Positions 60,404 to 64,000 of a DNA stretch of 64,000 bases are shown here, piece after piece. A program made the position numbers and the translations under genes. Below the pieces are notes generated by a model. That model was not told the DNA's origin. It did not search any database and was given only the letters and a program-made list of their open reading frames with translations. The DNA comes from Aquisediminimonas sp031376385 (lineage in GTDB: Bacteria > Pseudomonadota > Alphaproteobacteria > Sphingomonadales > Sphingomonadaceae). The first letter of the stretch is position 1. The number at the start of each line of letters is the position of its first letter. The stretch is taken from positions 372,001 through 436,000 of the forward strand of contig JANMDQ010000023.1 of assembly GCA_031376385.1 (NCBI GenBank). Direction: 5' to 3'.

Positions 60404-61425
60404 TTAAGCGTCTTGATCCAGTCAGACACTAAAGTCACGCCTTCATCATGCACCATATTGCGGCCAAGCTCCGGCATCGCGATGCCAGGATCAAGGCTTT
60501 GCATCCGGTAGATCATATAGGATTGATCGGGATGGCCCGGCGCAATCGCAAATTCGCGGTCTCCACTGCCGCGTCCTGCTGCGGTCGGCCGTTTGCCCAG
60601 ACCCAGGTTAACGCCAACGGGCTGCTCCCAATCCAGCCACAGCCCGGATGTGTTCGCAGGCCCCGCCCGGTTGTGGCAATGGCCGCAATTGATATCGAGA
60701 TAGGCCCGTGCGCGGGCGTCCACAGAGGCTTTGGCGTCGTCGAACCGAGCCACTACCGGGGCGTTCGCGGGCATCCGGTCAAGCAAGCCTGCGCTGACCC
60801 AATTCTGCAATTGCACCCCGTCATTCAAGTTGCGGGCTTTGGGGCCAATCGGCGTCATTACTCCGCCTGCATCATGGCAGCCTTTGCACTGGTTCACATT
60901 GGGCACAGCATAGCTCACCGTGCGGGGCTTGCCGTCGAGGTGAGTCCAACTAACATCGATGCGGCTGCCTGCGCGTTTGAGCGTCGCGTCTTTACCGTCA
61001 GCGTCCCACACATAAGGCAGCGCGACCCAGCCGCTGGCGCGGTGGATCAGCAGGCGGGTTTCGATGATCCGCACATTCTCATCCGGTTTGCGCATGTCCG
61101 CAGGATAGCCAAAGCTTTTGACAAGAACCGAACCGACCGGAAAGTCGAGCATACCCGTATCGCGCCATGCCACTTTGGTTCCGCCCGGCACATAGGCAAA
61201 CCGGTATTTGAGCGCATAGTCTGAGAACAGCAGCGTGTTGAGTTTGTAGGGTCGGACGCCGGCGTTGCCGGCCTGCGCGTTGATGAGAAGTCCAAATTCA
61301 GAAAGTTTGGCGGGCAAACTGTCACCCACGATCAACGCGTCATTGACTGGGGCAGGGGGGCTAACTCCAGTAAGCCCGACCCACAGAGACGCACATAGGG
61401 CAACCGCACAGGCAAACCGCTTCAC
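60400..61425 (-). CDS. SO2930-type diheme cytochrome c
   Basis: The 341-residue exported protein has a signal peptide (about residues 1-20) and two heme c sites: CKGCH at 180-184 and CGHCH at 247-251. The surrounding VNQCKGCHDAGG and YLDINCGHCHNRAGP match the SO2930/HNE_0200-type diheme cytochromes. A Met in GIAMPELGRN could be an axial ligand. It overlaps the beta-helix gene upstream by four bases. These two families are usually neighbours. Redox partner and function are unknown. Confidence 0.88.
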   Translation of the reverse strand: MKRFACAVALCASLWVGLTGVSPPAPVNDALIVGDSLPAKLSEFGLLINAQAGNAGVRPYKLNTLLFSDYALKYRFAYVPGGTKVAWRDTGMLDFPVGSVLVKSFGYPADMRKPDENVRIIETRLLIHRASGWVALPYVWDADGKDATLKRAGSRIDVSWTHLDGKPRTVSYAVPNVNQCKGCHDAGGVMTPIGPKARNLNDGVQLQNWVSAGLLDRMPANAPVVARFDDAKASVDARARAYLDINCGHCHNRAGPANTSGLWLDWEQPVGVNLGLGKRPTAAGRGSGDREFAIAPGHPDQSYMIYRMQSLDPGIAMPELGRNMVHDEGVTLVSDWIKTLK

Positions 61426-62627
61426 TTGATCGCTGCCTCCATTGATGCGGGCATCGTCACAGGCGCAGGCTCTGCCATGGCGACCGTTAGAGACAGATCG
61501 GCAGGAGCCGGCTTTGCTTCAGCGGCAGGTGCGCCTTGGCGCGGGAACCCCATCGACAACACCGGCACTTTGTCGGTCACACGCAAAGTCGCGGGGGTCT
61601 GATCCAGTCCATCCCACAGCACCGCAAATTGCCCTGCGCTTAACATGGCATTCGCTTCAGGGCTGCCACCATAAGCCGCTGCAAAGCCGCTGCGCCCGTG
61701 CATATTGTCACGCACCGTCACATTGCGCGGCATGGGATTATAGCTTTTGTCGTCAAATTTGCTGACGTAGGACACCAGCATCACGTTGGCGGATTGATTA
61801 TCCTCCAGCGCATTGCCGAACACCACGACATTGCGGTTGGCCATCACCATCACACCAGTGCCAACAGGCACGGATGCAACGATATTGCCCTTGGGCGCAA
61901 AGTTGGCCGTATCATTCTTGGCGACACGATTAGAGAAAATGCGAACATTATGGCCGCCCATCTGGGGCAGGTTGGGCAGATCAAACACCAAGATGCCGCC
62001 TGTGTTATGCATCGCGATGTTGCTGTGCACGTCGGCGCCGTAGCTATTTTCAATCTCGATACCGGCCACATTGAACATGGCGGTAGAATTGCGGACGATG
62101 ATATTTTTCGATTGGCCGACATAAATGCCCGCATCTGACGCGCCTTTCACAGTCACGCGGTCGATCAAAATGTCCGTCGATTCGACGGGGTAGAGCCCGT
62201 AAGCGCCATTGGTTGTCTTTGGTCCACCAGTCCATTCGACGCGCAGGTCATGATAGACAATGCGGTTAGCGCCTTTGGATTTAATCCCGTCGCCTTTGCT
62301 ATCCTCCACCGCAAAGCCGCGCACCACCACATCGTCGGATGTGATCAGCAGGCCTTCGCCAGCACCCTTTTGTCCTTTGAAGCTTAGGATTGTCGTGCTT
62401 GGCCCTGCGCCCCGCACTGTAACTTTGTCCACATCAAGCGAAAGGCCGTCGGTCAGATCGAATCGGCCTGCACCAATCTCGACCACATCGCCCGGCTTTG
62501 CGTCAATCAGCGCCGCTTGCAGGCGCTCTTGGGCGTCAGGACCAGCGGCAATGCTGATCGTTCCGGCAAAAGCAGGGGTGGAAAAGGCGATCAGTGTCGC
62601 GGCGAAGATAAAAGGGCTTGGTTTCAT
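61422..62627 (-). CDS. Exported parallel beta-helix protein
   Basis: The 401-residue protein has a signal peptide ending PAFA (about 21) and right-handed beta-helix repeats with NosD/pectate-lyase-like spacing (DKVTVRGAGPSTTIL, DDVVVRGFAVEDSKGDGI, TDILIDRVTVKGASDAGIYVGQSKNIIVRNSTAMFNVAGIEI). It is probably periplasmic or surface-located and may bind or cleave a polysaccharide or assist metal or heme transfer. It pairs with the diheme cytochrome gene by four-base overlap and starts next to the 62643-62658 palindrome. Confidence 0.85.
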   Translation of the reverse strand: MKPSPFIFAATLIAFSTPAFAGTISIAAGPDAQERLQAALIDAKPGDVVEIGAGRFDLTDGLSLDVDKVTVRGAGPSTTILSFKGQKGAGEGLLITSDDVVVRGFAVEDSKGDGIKSKGANRIVYHDLRVEWTGGPKTTNGAYGLYPVESTDILIDRVTVKGASDAGIYVGQSKNIIVRNSTAMFNVAGIEIENSYGADVHSNIAMHNTGGILVFDLPNLPQMGGHNVRIFSNRVAKNDTANFAPKGNIVASVPVGTGVMVMANRNVVVFGNALEDNQSANVMLVSYVSKFDDKSYNPMPRNVTVRDNMHGRSGFAAAYGGSPEANAMLSAGQFAVLWDGLDQTPATLRVTDKVPVLSMGFPRQGAPAAEAKPAPADLSLTVAMAEPAPVTMPASMEAAIK

Positions 62628-62642
62628 GTTGGAAGTAAAGCA

Positions 62643-62658
62643 CTTACGTGCACGTAAG
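62643..62658. promoter_or_regulatory. Perfect 16-bp palindrome in a divergent promoter region
   Basis: CTTACGTGCACGTAAG is a perfect palindrome located 15 bases before the beta-helix gene start and 16 bases before the DUF2147 gene start. Size and symmetry fit a TetR-type operator; no regulator gene is adjacent. Confidence 0.7.
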
Positions 62659-62674
62659 CCAAGAGAGGATTATC

Positions 62675-63088
62675 ATGCGTTTTGTTCCCGTCATTGCCGT
62701 TGCCCTATTGATGCCCACTCAAGTGCAGGCCGCTGCGTCGGTTAGTGGCCGCTGGTATACAGATAAGAAGGACAGCATTGTTGAGATTGGGCAATGCGGT
62801 GCATCGGTTTGTGGCAAAGTTGTTAAAATCCTTGCGCCAACACCCAACGGTAAACCGGCCATCGACAGCAATAATCCCGATCCCAAACTGCGCACACGCC
62901 CAATCCTGGGTATGACGATCCTTTCGGGTTTCAAAGACGCAGGCAAAGAGTGGGGCGGCAGCATTTATGATCCGCGTGCCGGAAAGACTTACCGATCCAC
63001 GCTTGCTCGGCTGACCAACGGAACACTGCGAGTGAAGGGGTGTGTTGGGCCATTTTGTAAGGCGTTTATCTTCACGCCCGTAAAATAG
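62675..63088 (+). CDS. Exported DUF2147 protein
   Basis: The 137-residue protein has a signal peptide (ending TQVQA-AAS, about 18-19) and the DUF2147 pattern: SGRWYTDKKDSIVEIGQCGASVCGKVV, GMTILSGFKDAGKEWGGSIYDPRAGKTYRSTL and LRVKGCVGPFCKAFIFTPV. The ATG at 62675 with GAGAGG upstream is preferred over 62648, which lies inside the palindrome. Function of the family is unknown. Confidence 0.88.
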   Translation: MRFVPVIAVALLMPTQVQAAASVSGRWYTDKKDSIVEIGQCGASVCGKVVKILAPTPNGKPAIDSNNPDPKLRTRPILGMTILSGFKDAGKEWGGSIYDPRAGKTYRSTLARLTNGTLRVKGCVGPFCKAFIFTPVK

Positions 63089-63093
63089 TCTAT

Positions 63094-63750
63094 TTACACC
63101 TCAAATCGGTCAATCACCCACTCTTCTTCTTGTGCGGCAGAGATCCAGTCTTGCATGAAAGGATGAGCTATGGATTGGTCCATATAGGCCCGCGCAAAAG
63201 GAGGTGCGGGCAAGCTATAAGTGTTGAACCGCGTGACGACAGGCGCGAACATTATATCCGCCGCGCCGAACTCTCCAAATAGGAACGAGCCTTCCCCGCC
63301 GAAGTTCGCGCGCGCTTGGCCCCACAGTGTCATAATCCGGTCAATATCGGATTGCACGGCTTCGCTGACTGGAGACGCTGGATAAATGCGGCGTATATTT
63401 GTTGGGCAGGCTTTGCGCAGCGCCGAAAATCCAGACTGCATCTCTGTTGCCATGGACCTCGCAAGTGCATGTGCGGCGCGGTCTTGAGGCCAAAAGCGCG
63501 TGCCGCCCGACAGGTCATTCACATAATCGAGAATTGCAAGACTTTCCCAAACAGCGGCATCCCCGTCCCACAGGATTGGAACTTTACCAGTGCTTGGCAC
63601 GAAGTCAGCCGTCTCTCTCAGCTGCGCCCAATCCTCGTCATAGATAGGAACAACTCGCTCCTCAAATGGCAGGGCGGATTGCTTAAGGGCCAGCCAGCCG
63701 CGCAGCGACCAGCTGGAATAATTTTTATTGCCAATGATCAGGCGCAGCAT
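63094..63750 (-). CDS. Glutathione S-transferase family protein
   Basis: The 218-residue protein starts LIIGNKNYSSWSLRGWLALKQ with a thioredoxin-fold N-terminal domain; Ser in YSSWSLR is the probable GSH-activating residue. GKVPILWDGDAAVWESLAILDYVN and FGEFGAADIMFAPVVTRF fit the YfcF/GstA-like group. It is convergent with the DUF2147 gene. Confidence 0.88.
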   Translation of the reverse strand: MLRLIIGNKNYSSWSLRGWLALKQSALPFEERVVPIYDEDWAQLRETADFVPSTGKVPILWDGDAAVWESLAILDYVNDLSGGTRFWPQDRAAHALARSMATEMQSGFSALRKACPTNIRRIYPASPVSEAVQSDIDRIMTLWGQARANFGGEGSFLFGEFGAADIMFAPVVTRFNTYSLPAPPFARAYMDQSIAHPFMQDWISAAQEEEWVIDRFEV

Positions 63751-63759
63751 CGCGGGCGA

Positions 63760-63999
63760 TTAACCCGCCAGCTTTACCGGAATAAAGCTTGATGCTGTGC
63801 CGCGTTGGCGGACCTCAAGCAGGACAGCGGGGCGGCCTTCTTTCTTGGCCGATGCAACTTGGGCCGAAAGCGTGTCAACTGACGGCGTTGCTTTATAATT
63901 GGCAGACACAATCACGACCCCGCGACGTAAGCCGCGCTTGGCTGCGTCTGATCCGGGCGCGACGGCATCAATCACGACGCCTTTGGTTGACGGATCAAC
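63760..63999 (-). CDS. HtrA/DegP-like protease, C-terminal PDZ part, 5' end outside window
   Basis: The frame is open to the window edge. The visible 79 residues (STKGVVIDAVAPGSDAAKRGLRRGVVIVSANYKATPSVDTLSAQVASAKKEGRPAVLLEVRQRG) are the last PDZ domain of a periplasmic HtrA/Do-type serine protease. The catalytic domain lies outside the window. It ends nine bases before the GST gene, so the two may be co-transcribed. Confidence 0.85.
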   Translation of the reverse strand, partial: VDPSTKGVVIDAVAPGSDAAKRGLRRGVVIVSANYKATPSVDTLSAQVASAKKEGRPAVLLEVRQRGTASSFIPVKLAG

Positions 64000-64000
64000 C

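Noticed and set aside
60448..61224. A 258-codon open frame on the plus strand opposite the diheme cytochrome
   Set aside because: The cytochrome has two heme motifs and a signal peptide. The antisense frame has odd composition and no motif.

Overview
The window reads as a chromosomal segment of a motile, aerobic Gram-negative alphaproteobacterium, most likely a sphingomonad (Sphingomonadales). This rests on two TonB-dependent receptors, several short-chain dehydrogenases and P450s of catabolic type, and palindromic extragenic repeats of the kind common in sphingomonads. The genus cannot be settled from sequence reading alone. No tRNA, rRNA, CRISPR array, phage or transposase gene was seen, and no stretch longer than 300 bases lacks a gene.

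Layout. (1) 1-8.3 kb: the end of a TolB-like/TPR protein, a small lipoprotein, an operon of three exported proteases (two caspase-fold proteins and one trypsin) on the minus strand, and a GNAT acetyltransferase. (2) 8.4-14.3 kb: an oxidative catabolic block with a SnoaL-like protein, two SDRs, a KstD-like flavoprotein, an NmrA-like protein and a P450. (3) 14.4-41.3 kb: an almost complete flagellar cluster with flgBCDEFGHIJK-flgL, flgA, flgM-flgN, a lytic transglycosylase-flhA-fliA operon, fliD-fliS, fliEFGHIJKLMNOPQR-flhB and one flagellin gene. (4) 41.3-51.8 kb: a divergent, probably TetR-controlled locus. On one side are TetR, P450, SDR, histidine phosphatase, a winged-helix-like protein and a TonB receptor. 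On the other are a two-protein, rifampicin-phosphotransferase-like dikinase and another SDR. (5) 51.9-64 kb: housekeeping and mixed genes: glnD, a DedA protein, gshB, an SDR, a repeat-riddled TonB receptor, maiA, a diheme cytochrome c with a beta-helix protein, a DUF2147 protein, a GST and the end of an HtrA-like protease.

Flagellar logic. Four sites match the sigma-54 -24/-12 pattern and lie before flgB, flgA, the transglycosylase-flhA-fliA operon and fliE. Three sites match a sigma-28 pattern with a GCCGTT -10 core and lie before flgM, fliD and flagellin. This gives a readable hierarchy: sigma-54 drives the basal body, export and hook genes and also FliA; FliA with FlgM then gates the filament genes. 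The sigma-54 activator, motAB and flhF/flhG are not in the window.

The strongest candidates for undescribed biology are the split dikinase locus at 43.9-51.8 kb, with an 18-bp palindromic operator candidate at its centre, and the exported caspase-caspase-trypsin operon at 1.7-7.5 kb. The TonB receptor gene at 57.4-59.7 kb is a clear case of palindromic repeats being absorbed into a coding sequence and its start region.
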